Shown piece after piece: positions 6,838 through 13,486 of a DNA stretch of 64,000 bases (positions are counted from its first letter, which is position 1; the number at the start of each line of letters is the position of its first letter). This DNA comes from a virus. The notes beneath the pieces were generated by a model that saw nothing but the letters and a program-made list of their open reading frames with translations, did not search any database and was not told where the DNA came from. Position numbers and translations under genes: made by a program. The stretch covers positions 1-64,000 of IMG/VR virus record IMGVR_UViG_3300027869_000001. One strand, written 5' to 3'.

Positions 6838-7062
6838 CTAGAGCCGGATACCGAATTCACGTTTCTGGGACAGCCGGAGAGCTGTGTTGGCTGACAGCCT
6901 GTAAGCCGGTGACTCCACCCACGCAAAAAGCAGCCCTACGGACCCGCCGAGCAGGCAGGACGCGAGCCAACCGATCTGGTGTTCACGCGTCCAGTTAAGC
7001 GGGTTCCATTGGGGCCGTGCCGCTTTGTCGCGATGCCTTGCCGCCGGATCACCGTTTGCCAC
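6838..7062 (-). CDS. small membrane protein next to the repressor
   Basis: A 74-residue protein from a GTG at 7062 with AAAAGGAAAGG upstream. One transmembrane helix is predicted near residues 28-48 (IGWLASCLLGGSVGLLFAW), with a charged N-terminus. It follows the repressor gene closely on the same strand, so it would be expressed in the lysogen and might act in immunity or superinfection exclusion. That role is inference from position. Confidence 0.55.
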   Translation of the reverse strand: MANGDPAARHRDKAARPQWNPLNWTREHQIGWLASCLLGGSVGLLFAWVESPAYRLSANTALRLSQKREFGIRL

Positions 7063-7073
7063 GGCCTTTCCTT

Positions 7074-7415
7074 TTAAGTGCCTGTCTTAATCAGCGTTTT
7101 TGCCACTTCAAGAATTTGATTTTTCTGGCCCGGCTTGGCCTGCTCCCATACGGACCAGATACCATCAGGATCGGTGGGGTCCCGAATCAAGAGAGAAGCC
7201 GGATCCGCCTGAAGCTCTTCGGCTAACCGCTCCAGGAGACGCTGAGCATAGGGCTGCCGTCCTCGTTCAATCCGGCTCAAGCTCCCGTGGCTCACTCCGA
7301 CGCGTTCGGCCAACGTCTCAAGAGATAGACCGCGGTGCTTTCGCCAAGCGCGAATGTGCGTCTTCCCGTAAGGCGGGTCTTTCTTGAGCCTTGATACAAC
7401 AGTATTTTTCGCCAT
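7074..7415 (-). CDS. XRE-family phage repressor (cI-like), short form
   Basis: A 113-residue protein with an XRE helix-turn-helix at about residues 20-75 (IRAWRKHRGLSLETLAERVGVSHGSLSRIERG). The ATG at 7415 has no ribosome-binding site and abuts operator 3, so translation is probably leaderless, as for lambda cI from PRM. The C-terminus lacks the S24/LexA-type Ser-Lys peptidase domain, so classic RecA-triggered self-cleavage is not expected. It most likely binds the four TGTRCA-type operators. Earlier in-frame starts at 7451 and 7490 lack a better site. Confidence 0.78.
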   Translation of the reverse strand: MAKNTVVSRLKKDPPYGKTHIRAWRKHRGLSLETLAERVGVSHGSLSRIERGRQPYAQRLLERLAEELQADPASLLIRDPTDPDGIWSVWEQAKPGQKNQILEVAKTLIKTGT

Positions 7416-7431
7416 GTGCGTATGGTGCACA
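7415..7431. promoter_or_regulatory. repressor operator 3
   Basis: TGTGCGTATGGTGCACA, one mismatch from a perfect inverted repeat, touching the repressor's own start codon. Binding here would control the repressor's own synthesis. Confidence 0.65.
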
Positions 7432-7473
7432 GGCCATTCTGGATCGTCCATACCTGCCGATGCACAAATGGTA

Positions 7474-7502
7474 TTGAAAAGAATGTGCAAGGGGTGTACA
7501 AA
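7474..7502 (+). promoter_or_regulatory. rightward early promoter (PR-like)
   Basis: TTGAAA (7474-7479), a 17-base spacer, then TACAAA (7497-7502). The spacer holds operator 4. The expected transcription start, about 7509-7510, falls directly at the ATG of the Cro-like gene at 7511, which implies a leaderless message. Confidence 0.65.
7484..7500. promoter_or_regulatory. repressor operator 4
   Basis: TGTGCAAGGGGTGTACA, an inverted repeat lying between the -35 and -10 of the rightward promoter. A lone TGCACA half-site lies at 7461-7466 between operators 3 and 4. Confidence 0.72.
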
Positions 7503-7510
7503 TCGCGGCC

Positions 7511-7726
7511 ATGCACCTCGCCGATTGGATGGCCGCCCGAAAGCTTACCGATGAGCAGTTCGCCGCACTGGTGCAGGCCGATCGCGTCACGATCAGTCGC
7601 ATCCGAAGGCGGGTGAACCGTCCTTCGTGGGAACTTGCCGCCCGCATCAAAGCCGCAACTGGCGGCGCAGTAACCGCCGACACCTTTCTTCCTGTTGAGG
7701 CGCAGCCATGCTCCGCGCAGAGCTAA
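7511..7726 (+). CDS. Cro-like helix-turn-helix regulator
   Basis: A 71-residue protein, first gene of the rightward transcript. Residues 5-50 form a helix-turn-helix (WMAARKLTDEQFAALVQADRVTISRIRRR), followed by PSWELAARIKAATGGAVTADTFL, typical of YdaS/Cro-type regulators. No ribosome-binding site precedes the ATG, and the predicted transcript begins at it. It faces the repressor across operators 3 and 4 and is the likely lytic-side regulator. Confidence 0.75.
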   Translation: MHLADWMAARKLTDEQFAALVQADRVTISRIRRRVNRPSWELAARIKAATGGAVTADTFLPVEAQPCSAQS

Positions 7727-7887
7727 GCCCCCGCACGCGCCAGCGCCGCGACGACCTCATCGCCGCCGCGCTGCAACAGATCGAGGAACTGGCCGGCGGG
7801 CCGCTGAACATCTGGATGCTGCGGGCGATCGCCGATCGCGCCCGTCAGGCGATCATTGACGTGTCCAATCTGACCGAGGCGGCCTGA
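7708..7887 (+). CDS. 59-residue hypothetical protein
   Basis: Starts MLRAELSPRTRQRRDDL and overlaps the end of the Cro-like gene by 19 bases. It is basic at the N-terminus, then helical (LIAAALQQIEELAGGPLNIWMLRAIADRARQAIIDV). It is second in the rightward early operon, a place often taken by small regulators. The function is unknown. Confidence 0.6.
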   Translation: MLRAELSPRTRQRRDDLIAAALQQIEELAGGPLNIWMLRAIADRARQAIIDVSNLTEAA

Positions 7888-7904
7888 GATGCCGGGCGCC
7901 GCCC

Positions 7905-7997
7905 TCACGCCACGACCGGGGCCCGGCGCCGCTTCCGCCTTGCGAGCCGCGCGCCGACCCGGTGCAGCCACATCATCGCGGCGATCAGCAGGATCAT
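7905..7997 (-). CDS. possible 30-residue membrane peptide
   Basis: A minus-strand frame with GGGAGTGAGCG before its ATG. It has a hydrophobic N-terminus (ILLIAAMMWL) and a strongly basic tail. The stretch 7888-8129 otherwise has no convincing gene, and an overlapping plus-strand frame from 7889 has poor composition. This peptide is only a possibility. Confidence 0.2.
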   Translation of the reverse strand: MILLIAAMMWLHRVGARLARRKRRRAPVVA

Positions 7998-8065
7998 CGC
8001 TCACTCCCATTCCCGAGGCCGGTGCCCTGAGCCGCCAAGCCGTGGCGCCGGGCCTCACTGCTTCG

Positions 8066-8130
8066 TCCCGTCGACACCATGACGGGATGGAGTTTGCACG
8101 TGCGAAAAATTCCTTTGCGAGAGACGCAAA
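8066..8130. promoter_or_regulatory. cluster of three inverted repeats before the next early gene
   Basis: Three palindromic elements in 65 bases: arms TCCCGTC/GACGGGA (8066-8087), core GCACGTGC (8096-8103), and TTTGCG-AGAGA-CGCAAA (8114-8130). The last ends on the first base of the downstream ATG and has the same six-five-six design as the operators but a different sequence. It may be a second regulator's site or an RNA hairpin over the ribosome-binding site. Confidence 0.45.
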
Positions 8131-8462
8131 TGTCTGACGCTGCGTACATCGAGCAGGCGGCTGGGTGGGCGCGCGAACTCACGCAGGCCGAGAGCAGTGG
8201 GCCGGGCGACATTCCGAACGCCTGGGACCGCCTTGAGCGCAAATACGGAATACCTGCCCGCGCCTTCTGGGCGCTGCGCTACCGGAAGCCCAAAGAGTTG
8301 AGCGTATCGCTGTGGTTCCGGCTGAAGCTTGCCTACGAGGCCGAATGCGAACGTCAGATGCGGAAACTGCGGCATGACATCGAAATCACCAAAGCGATCG
8401 CCGGGCCTGACCACGCTGCTGTGGCTGCGGCTCAGGCTCTGGTGGACCAGGATTTGGAATAG
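8130..8462 (+). CDS. hypothetical early protein
   Basis: A 110-residue protein starting MSDAAYIEQAAGWAREL. The middle AWDRLERKYGIPARAFWALRYRKPKEL resembles short phage proteins with a recognition-type helix, followed by a helical C-terminus. An upstream ATG at 8079 would run through the inverted-repeat cluster and was not preferred. DNA binding is plausible; no family is certain. Confidence 0.65.
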   Translation: MSDAAYIEQAAGWARELTQAESSGPGDIPNAWDRLERKYGIPARAFWALRYRKPKELSVSLWFRLKLAYEAECERQMRKLRHDIEITKAIAGPDHAAVAAAQALVDQDLE

Positions 8463-8481
8463 CTGGTGACGGGGAGGGGAT

Positions 8482-9048
8482 ATGGGCGCGGAATCCTGGG
8501 TTGCCGACACGCCGTGGACGGACGAGCGCGTGGCCGCACTCAAGCGACTATGGGCCGACGGCCTTACGGCGTCACAGATCGCCAGGGAGATCGGCGGCCT
8601 GAGCCACTACGGGGACGGTGGCCGCAGCGCGGTGTGCGGCAAGCTCAGCCGTCTCGGCCTTGGGCGTAGCGATCGAGACCCATCGAAGTTCCGCCCCGGT
8701 CCCAGAAAAATGAGTTCGGCGGCGTCCAGGCCCGCACCTCATCACAACAAGCGCAACGGCGACGCTTTCAAGGTGCTGCACAGGATCAGGCGGAACGCCG
8801 CAGAGGCGCGCGCTGGTGCGGTCGCCGAGGCCGTGGACGATGTTGCCCCGGTCGTGCGGCGCCTCTCCGTGCTCGATCTGCGGGCCGGGGAATGCCGCTG
8901 GCCGCACGGGGACCCTGGCACTCCGGGCTTCGGCTTCTGCGGCGCGCCCGTCGCGTTCGAGGAGTCGTCGTACTGCGGGCATCATCGCGGCATCGCGTAT
9001 CAGAAGGCACCGCTGCGGCCCGTCAGCACGTGGAGGACGTGGCTGTGA
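8482..9048 (+). CDS. GcrA-family cell-cycle regulator homologue
   Basis: A 188-residue protein with a GGGGAGGGGAT site. The N-terminus WTDERVAALKRLWADGLTASQIAREIGG (about residues 12-39) is the GcrA helix-turn-helix. The C-terminus VLDLRAGECRWPHGDPG...FCGAP...YCGHH (about 133-175) is the conserved Cys/His-rich segment that contacts sigma-70. In alphaproteobacteria GcrA binds GANTC sites methylated by CcrM and recruits polymerase. An insertion (HYGDGGRSAV) changes the usual NAVIGK region of the recognition helix, so specificity may differ. It likely redirects cell-cycle or late-gene transcription. Confidence 0.88.
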   Translation: MGAESWVADTPWTDERVAALKRLWADGLTASQIAREIGGLSHYGDGGRSAVCGKLSRLGLGRSDRDPSKFRPGPRKMSSAASRPAPHHNKRNGDAFKVLHRIRRNAAEARAGAVAEAVDDVAPVVRRLSVLDLRAGECRWPHGDPGTPGFGFCGAPVAFEESSYCGHHRGIAYQKAPLRPVSTWRTWL

Positions 9049-9464
9049 GCTACGAGGCCACGCTGGTCCGCCACTACGCCGACGTGTACTCGCGGCTGCG
9101 AGGGCGCGCGCCGGCCGGGCCGATGCGACCCATGCTGCGCTGGTCGACGCCGTTCGTCGTTGAGATTGTCCAGACCGATGAAGAGAAGATCGCGGCGATT
9201 ATTGTCGCCGTCGGCGATCATCCATCGGTTCCGGCCATCATCGTGGCCACCGCCCAGCACTACGGCCTGTCATCGCAGGAGATGCTGCTGCACAGCAGGC
9301 AACAGCGCGTCGCCAAGCCGCGCCTGATCGCGATGGCGATTGCCCGAGCGATCACCGACAGGAGTTACGGCCAGATTGCGCTTCATTTCAGCCGCGAGCT
9401 TTGGACGGTGCCGCGCGCCGTCGAGAAATATGGCCCGCTCGTCGAGCGGGCGATGGTGATGTGA
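9045..9464 (+). CDS. DnaA domain IV-like DNA-binding protein
   Basis: A 139-residue protein starting at a GTG that overlaps the GcrA stop (GTGA), with GGAGGACG upstream. Residues about 65-130 follow the DnaA C-terminal domain: AQHYGLSSQEMLLHSRQQRVAKPRLIAMAIARAITDRSYGQIALHFSR, then PRAVEKYGPLV. The helix-turn-helix basic loop and the PRxIAM signature are recognisable, but the DHTTV recognition motif is altered to LWTVP. There is no ATPase domain. It may bind or occlude DnaA boxes, or serve the phage's own origin. Confidence 0.7.
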   Translation: MSYEATLVRHYADVYSRLRGRAPAGPMRPMLRWSTPFVVEIVQTDEEKIAAIIVAVGDHPSVPAIIVATAQHYGLSSQEMLLHSRQQRVAKPRLIAMAIARAITDRSYGQIALHFSRELWTVPRAVEKYGPLVERAMVM

Positions 9465-9479
9465 CAGGAGGGATAAGCG

Positions 9480-9812
9480 ATGGGACGTGGCGATAATTCG
9501 GCTCCAGTGGCGAGGGAAATGCTCAAGTCGTTTGTCGAGCGGATCGAACGGCTCGACGAGGAAAAAAGGTCGATCGTCAACGACATCAAAGATGTCTACA
9601 CCGAAGCGAAAGGCAACGGCTTCGACGTCAAGGCCCTCCGGGAGATCATCCGCCTGCGCCGGCAGGACGCCGAGCAGCGCGCCGAGCACCAGGCCATCGT
9701 AGAGACGTACATGCACGCGCTCGGCATGCTCGCCGATCTGCCGCTTGGACGCGCCGCGATGGAACGCGATCTGGGCGTCTCCGCAAAACACTCCGTGCCG
9801 GACATGCCGTGA
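9480..9812 (+). CDS. GapR-family nucleoid protein homologue (DUF2312)
   Basis: A 110-residue protein behind AGGAGGGATAAGCG. DNSAPVAREMLKSFVERIERLDEEK, DIKDVYTEAKGNGFDVKALREIIRLRRQD and HALGML are the near-invariant GapR signature, with a coiled coil over about residues 10-75. GapR clamps overtwisted DNA ahead of replication forks and helps topoisomerases in alphaproteobacteria. Unusually, it is carried beside GcrA and DnaA-like genes. The C-terminal 25 residues are phage-specific. It probably aids phage replication or alters host nucleoid topology. Confidence 0.92.
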   Translation: MGRGDNSAPVAREMLKSFVERIERLDEEKRSIVNDIKDVYTEAKGNGFDVKALREIIRLRRQDAEQRAEHQAIVETYMHALGMLADLPLGRAAMERDLGVSAKHSVPDMP

Positions 9813-10231
9813 TGGATGCCGGCCCGCTCACGCCGCAGTCGATCTATTTCGTCGTACCAGGAGTTCCGACGCCATGGGCGCGGGCCGGCAGCAAATCCGG
9901 TGTGCGTTTCACGCCGGCCAAGCAGCGCGGCGCGATGGCCCAGGTCAAGGCGCTATGCGCGTCCCAGATGGGGACGATGCGGCCGATGGAAGGGCCGGTC
10001 GAAATGCAGATCCGCGCGACGTGGACGGCGCCGGCAAGCTGGTCGGCGAAGAAGCGTGAGGCAGCGACTTGGAAAACAGGGCACCCGGACGCTGACAATC
10101 TGGGGAAACTGGTCGCCGATAGTTTGAACGGGATCGCATTTCTCGACGACGCGCAGGTCGTGAGCCTGCATGTCTGGAAAACGTATGGACCGCGCGCTGA
10201 GCTTGCGGTGCGGATCAGGACTGTCGCATGA
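9812..10231 (+). CDS. rusA: RusA-family Holliday junction resolvase
   Basis: A 139-residue protein whose ATG overlaps the GapR stop (TGATG). The family signature PDADNLGKLVADSLNGIAFLDDAQV (about residues 91-115) carries the acidic metal-binding residues, and the N-terminus IYFVVPGVPTPWAR is typical. RusA dimers cleave four-way junctions formed by recombination or replication, fitting the RecT/YqaJ system. Length is normal. Confidence 0.92.
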   Translation: MDAGPLTPQSIYFVVPGVPTPWARAGSKSGVRFTPAKQRGAMAQVKALCASQMGTMRPMEGPVEMQIRATWTAPASWSAKKREAATWKTGHPDADNLGKLVADSLNGIAFLDDAQVVSLHVWKTYGPRAELAVRIRTVA

Positions 10232-10347
10232 ACGGAACAGCGATGCAGCCCAATTATGTGGCGTTCCTGGCCAGCAAGGCAGCAAGCGCGACGCTGCGAG
10301 GGCTTGCCAGTGTGCCAGAACTGTCCTCGCACTTGTTCCCATTTCAG
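10228..10347 (+). pseudogene. N-terminal stub of a phage DEAD/SNF2-type helicase
   Basis: In an ATGA overlap with rusA, the first 40 codons encode NYVAFLASKAASATLRGLAS...SHLFPFQ. This matches the opening of the phage helicases whose next residues lead to the Walker A motif (family knowledge). After LFPFQ the plus frame stays open to 11436 by chance but reads antisense to a different gene, so the helicase motifs are absent. Local composition drops in GC at the same point. I read it as a helicase gene replaced by an insertion. Confidence 0.55.
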
Positions 10348-10359
10348 ATCCTGTGCAAG

Positions 10360-11001
10360 TCGTGGAGGCTGCAGCTTATCATATTCATCGCATGCTTCGT
10401 CTATGCAGTTCCCGCGCTCGCAGAAATTGTGGACGAACCGTTCTGGTTCGCCACTCGGTTTATTGAAGAGACCAATAATATTCCAACAGAATCGTGTAAC
10501 TCGCTGTTTCTTGCTGATTTGATCGAAATATTTCGCGGCGCCCCATACAGTGACGTATCTAAAAATATGTTGACGCCAATTCTCAAAGCACACATGCGAA
10601 ATAGCAGCAAAGGTGGCGCTGTCACTTCCTTTGGGCCCGATGGAATGCGGAATGCCTGCGGGATTCCCCTCCACAAGAAAGAAATTCTCTGGTGGAGGAT
10701 CTCTGGTGAACAACCAATTGACGCGAGCGGATACTTGCGCATTTGCATTTCCAACATTTTCCCACTTGGGGATGACGCCAACTCCATCTGGGGAGTTATA
10801 CAGCGAAATTTCGTTAATAGTGATATTTGGCCGTTGAGTAACAACATTGTTGTTATACATCAAACAGACTTGAACGGCTGTAAATGTGGCCGAAACACAG
10901 GAAATAATGAAAGCAAATATGGCAATTGGCGTAGCCCACCGATAATACTTTTGTTCATGGGTATTGTGTTTGCCGGTTGCGGGTGGCGGTTGCTCGACCA
11001 T
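10360..11001 (-). pseudogene. AT-rich membrane-anchored moron gene, 3' end lost
   Basis: A minus-strand frame starting near 11001 (ATG triplet 11007/11004/11001) with GGGGCG upstream. Residues about 25-48 form one transmembrane helix (WATPIAIFAFIISCVSATFTAV). PKWENVGNANAQ, IPHSIGPKGSDSATF and VTVWGAAKYFDQ...RVTRFCWN then match a bacterial family of single-pass proteins with a periplasmic or cytoplasmic beta domain. Family-like sequence ends near CDEYDKLQ (about 10375). No stop follows, and the frame continues to 9844 through sequence antisense to rusA. Low GC marks recent transfer; it may act in lysogenic conversion. Confidence 0.6.
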
Positions 11002-11124
11002 CATCATCGCCCCATTTTCGGAATGCTTTGTGTGATACTGAGCGGAGGTCTAGTGTTTTGGGGTACCTTATGGCTTGGACTTATTTTAACTGAGACCGCC
11101 AACGCTTCCTCCGATTGTGACGTC

Positions 11125-11271
11125 TCAGCAACGCGCTATAGCCGCACCGAAAATGTTCGGGTTATTCCGATTGTTGTATCGGAACTCAAACTCGGCGACG
11201 TAGAGTGGCAGATATTTGCGGCTCACTTTGTGGAAGCTGCCCATGATGCCGCGCTTCAAAAGCGACCAAAA
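11125..11271 (-). mobile_element. IS1595-family (ISXO2-like) transposase C-terminal remnant
   Basis: Minus-strand codons give SLLKRGIMGSFHKVSRKYLP and then AEFEFRYNNRNNPNIFG before a TAG. This is the conserved C-terminal end of ISXO2-like transposases (RG..G..H..S..YL..Y.AEF.FRYN). The remaining transposase and the terminal repeats are missing. It lies immediately upstream of the moron and marks the right edge of the foreign block. Confidence 0.72.
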
Positions 11272-11280
11272 CCATCGGAT

Positions 11281-11436
11281 AATCGCCATCTGGAGGCTCA
11301 GGATCGCCAGGGCGATCTGTTCCAGGCCGATGACGAATACGACGGGGAGACCGATTTCGCCCGCTCGCTCGACGTGGGGTACGCCGCGATACGAGAGCGC
11401 ATGGCCAAGGGTGGTGGGGCGGGGTGGACGCCGTGA
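11281..11436 (+). pseudogene. C-terminal stub of a phage protein
   Basis: The plus frame from about 11281 reads NRHLEAQDRQGDLFQADDEYDGETDFARSL...GYAAIRERMAKGGG and returns to phage-like codon usage. No start codon or ribosome-binding site is present at its beginning, which abuts the transposase remnant. It is probably the surviving 3' end of the gene removed by the 10.35-11.27 kb insertion, or of the next gene along. Confidence 0.4.
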
Positions 11437-11846
11437 TTGGGATAGAATCGTTAGACAAGCTGTTCGCGGCAATCGATGCCGGAACTCCGATCCACGAGTT
11501 CATGCGGGATAACGAGCGCGCCGCAGGACGCACCGTGGTTGTTCCCGGCTCCGTCCCGTGGCTATCAGCTGACGACTGGGATCCGACCGTAGTTGTTTCG
11601 CGGGAAGGCAACCGCGTTCGCCTGGTAGCCATTCTCGCGCTTAATCCGGGACGCGGAGCGTTGAAGCGCACCGTTGCAGGCATTCAAGAGGTCGGCCTCG
11701 AGCCGTGCATCGTTGAGCCGACGCGCGAGCTGCAGGAAACGCTGCGGCGGTGGGGCTGGCGATCGCGTCGCGTCGGATCAGGAATGGAAAGCGAAACGAT
11801 TTGGTATCCGCGCAGGCGGGCGGCTAGGGCGAGGCCCGCGGCATGA
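11424..11846 (+). CDS. hypothetical phage protein
   Basis: A 140-residue protein from a GTG at 11424, or 11433 in a GTGA overlap. The centre VPGSVPWLSADDWDPTVVVSREGNRVRLVAILALNPGRGALKRTVAGIQ and the end TLRRWGWRSRRVGSGMESETIW look like a compact alpha/beta domain; the second part resembles GNAT-like accessory folds but lacks clear motifs. The function is unknown. Confidence 0.65.
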   Translation: MDAVIGIESLDKLFAAIDAGTPIHEFMRDNERAAGRTVVVPGSVPWLSADDWDPTVVVSREGNRVRLVAILALNPGRGALKRTVAGIQEVGLEPCIVEPTRELQETLRRWGWRSRRVGSGMESETIWYPRRRAARARPAA

Positions 11847-12031
11847 CCCGGCCCTTCACCGCGCGCGTCCGAGACGGCCTCCTGGAGGTCCATCCAGGCC
11901 CGCCCATCCGGCTGATCCTGATCGGCCCGCTGGGCGGCGCCGAGGTCGCGCTGACGCCGGACGGGGCCGTGGCGCTGGGGCGGGCGCTGATCGCGATGGG
12001 GAATGATGATGGCGACGGGAGGGCTCCGTGA
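11843..12031 (+). CDS. 62-residue hypothetical protein
   Basis: Starts in an ATGA overlap. It is a beta-rich small protein with LLEVHPGPPIRLILIGPLGGAEVALTPDGAVALGRALI. The strong codon bias and overlap on both sides support it. No function is recognised. Confidence 0.6.
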   Translation: MTRPFTARVRDGLLEVHPGPPIRLILIGPLGGAEVALTPDGAVALGRALIAMGNDDGDGRAP

Positions 12032-12570
12032 GCGAAAGTTATAAGCACCGTTTTGCGAAGGACACTATGCTTGCGTGGTTGCGCGCGAATAGGAATCTTC
12101 ATTGGTGTGGACCAAATCGCGATACCTGGCCGTTCGGCGTTTACGCTGAATATCCCGTCTGCCTTGACAACAAAAATAACATAGTTGGGGTGGGCGGCAG
12201 CATCTGGGACGAGCCGCATACTATTGATGTACAAACCTCCAATCCGCCGATACCGACATATCAGGAGTGCATCGACGCCGGCATTGTCCCAATCGCAATT
12301 TTTGACATCGCGATAATGCACAAAGGATGTTTCGGAGCGGCCATTGAGATCGTCCACAAGAATGGGGTATCGGCAGAAAAGTCGCAATATCTCCGTCGTA
12401 TTTCCGCGAGAGATCCATTCAGCCTTTTCGTGGTGCCTGCCGACTGGATTTTGTCGCGGTGCAAAGCGCCATCTTCAATCTTCCAATGGAGAGTGGTTGG
12501 TCCCCACCAATGGGACCGTTTTGTGCCAGGCCAGCCGCCGATTTTGCCGCGTGGAGTGATGGCACCGTGA
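12028..12570 (+). CDS. hypothetical protein of lower GC content
   Basis: A 180-residue protein from a GTG in a GTGA overlap, with GGGAGGG upstream. YKHRFAKDTMLAWLRA at the N-terminus and IEIVHKNGVSAEKSQYLR in the middle recall competence CoiA-like or related endonuclease-type proteins, but the match is weak. Codon use is more AT-rich than its neighbours, suggesting later acquisition. Confidence 0.6.
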   Translation: MSESYKHRFAKDTMLAWLRANRNLHWCGPNRDTWPFGVYAEYPVCLDNKNNIVGVGGSIWDEPHTIDVQTSNPPIPTYQECIDAGIVPIAIFDIAIMHKGCFGAAIEIVHKNGVSAEKSQYLRRISARDPFSLFVVPADWILSRCKAPSSIFQWRVVGPHQWDRFVPGQPPILPRGVMAP

Positions 12571-13484
12571 CCTTGAGCGATTCCCTTCCCGAGCCATTGG
12601 TAAGCTCCGACGTGGACCTCCGGGGCTTCTCCGGGTTCATGCTCGATGTCGACCGGCTGCTCGCGAGCGAACTCATCGCGCTCGGCAAGCCGGAGGAGAT
12701 CTGCGCGGCCCTCATGCTGTGGTGCAGGGCGTGGAAGCAGACGCCGCCCGCCTCACTGCCGGATGACGACCGTATCCTTGCGGCATTCTCGGGAACGGGG
12801 AGAAATTGGTCAAAGGTAAAGGCACTGGCCCTGCGTGGGTTCATCAAGTGCAGCGACGGCCGGCTATATCACAAGGTGTTGGCGCAGGAGGCCAAGGAGG
12901 CGTGGGATCGTAGGCTTCAACACATTGAAGTCGTGGAAGCAAAGACAACTAGGCAACAGAGGTGGAGAGAGCGCATCAAGGCTGCTTCAGAACAGCTTCG
13001 GGTTATGGGAATCGTTCCACCGCGAGGCGCCTCACTAGAGACGCTAGAGCGTCTACTTGTAGATGGCGGCGTGCGTCTACAAGAGACGTCTACCGTAGAC
13101 GCCAGTGGAGACGGACATGCGTATTCCGTAGACGGTGCTGAGATTGGTAAGACAGGGACAGGGACAGGGACAGGGACAAAGAAAGAAAGAAAGCAAGATG
13201 CCGCTGACGCGGCGCAGAGTGTCGGGAATGCGACGAACGGGCATGTCGCGGCCCGGAACCCGGAAGCGGACCTATTCCGCCGCGGCAAAGAGCTTCTCGG
13301 CGAGACCTCAGGCGGCCTGATAAAAAAATTGCTTGTCGCAAAAAACAACAACGTCGCGCTTGCCAGAGCAGCAATCGAACAGGCATCAACCAAAGAAAAT
13401 GCTCGCGAGTACATCGGCCGGATAGTTGCTGGCCGCGACAACGAACAGCGCCGCGAAGACGAGCGCGGTGACAAATGGTGGTAG
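12567..13484 (+). CDS. DUF1376-type phage replication protein
   Basis: A 305-residue protein from a GTG in a GTGA overlap. Residues about 15-115 follow the DUF1376 layout: FSGFMLDVDRLLASELIALGKPEEICAALMLWCRAWKQTPPASLPDDDRILAAFSG, then WSKVKALALRGFIKCSDGRLYHKVLAQEA. Such proteins sit before phage primase-helicase genes and act in initiation or helicase loading by analogy. The middle includes a Gly-Thr repeat from tandem GGGACA units (13155-13178) and lies over a cluster of palindromic 7-mers, a possible origin. Confidence 0.75.
   Translation: MTLSDSLPEPLVSSDVDLRGFSGFMLDVDRLLASELIALGKPEEICAALMLWCRAWKQTPPASLPDDDRILAAFSGTGRNWSKVKALALRGFIKCSDGRLYHKVLAQEAKEAWDRRLQHIEVVEAKTTRQQRWRERIKAASEQLRVMGIVPPRGASLETLERLLVDGGVRLQETSTVDASGDGHAYSVDGAEIGKTGTGTGTGTKKERKQDAADAAQSVGNATNGHVAARNPEADLFRRGKELLGETSGGLIKKLLVAKNNNVALARAAIEQASTKENAREYIGRIVAGRDNEQRREDERGDKWW
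13050..13134. repeat. cluster of CGTCTAC/GTAGACG motifs, possible origin
   Basis: Three forward copies of CGTCTAC (13050, 13074, 13087) and two inverted copies (13095, 13128) lie within 85 bases inside the DUF1376-type gene. The third and fourth form the perfect 15-bp palindrome CGTCTACCGTAGACG. A position inside the replication initiation gene is where lambda-type iterons lie. No AT-rich unwinding element is obvious beside it. Confidence 0.45.
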
Positions 13485-13486
13485 CC

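Noticed and set aside
7889-8137. Plus-strand 82-codon frame after the 59-residue early gene
   Set aside because: It has a plausible site, but composition is Ala/Arg/Ser shadow-like and it overlaps the inverted-repeat cluster and the next gene.
9844-10340. Extension of the minus-strand moron frame across rusA
   Set aside because: After about 10375 the residues lose any family resemblance and run antisense to rusA and the helicase stub.
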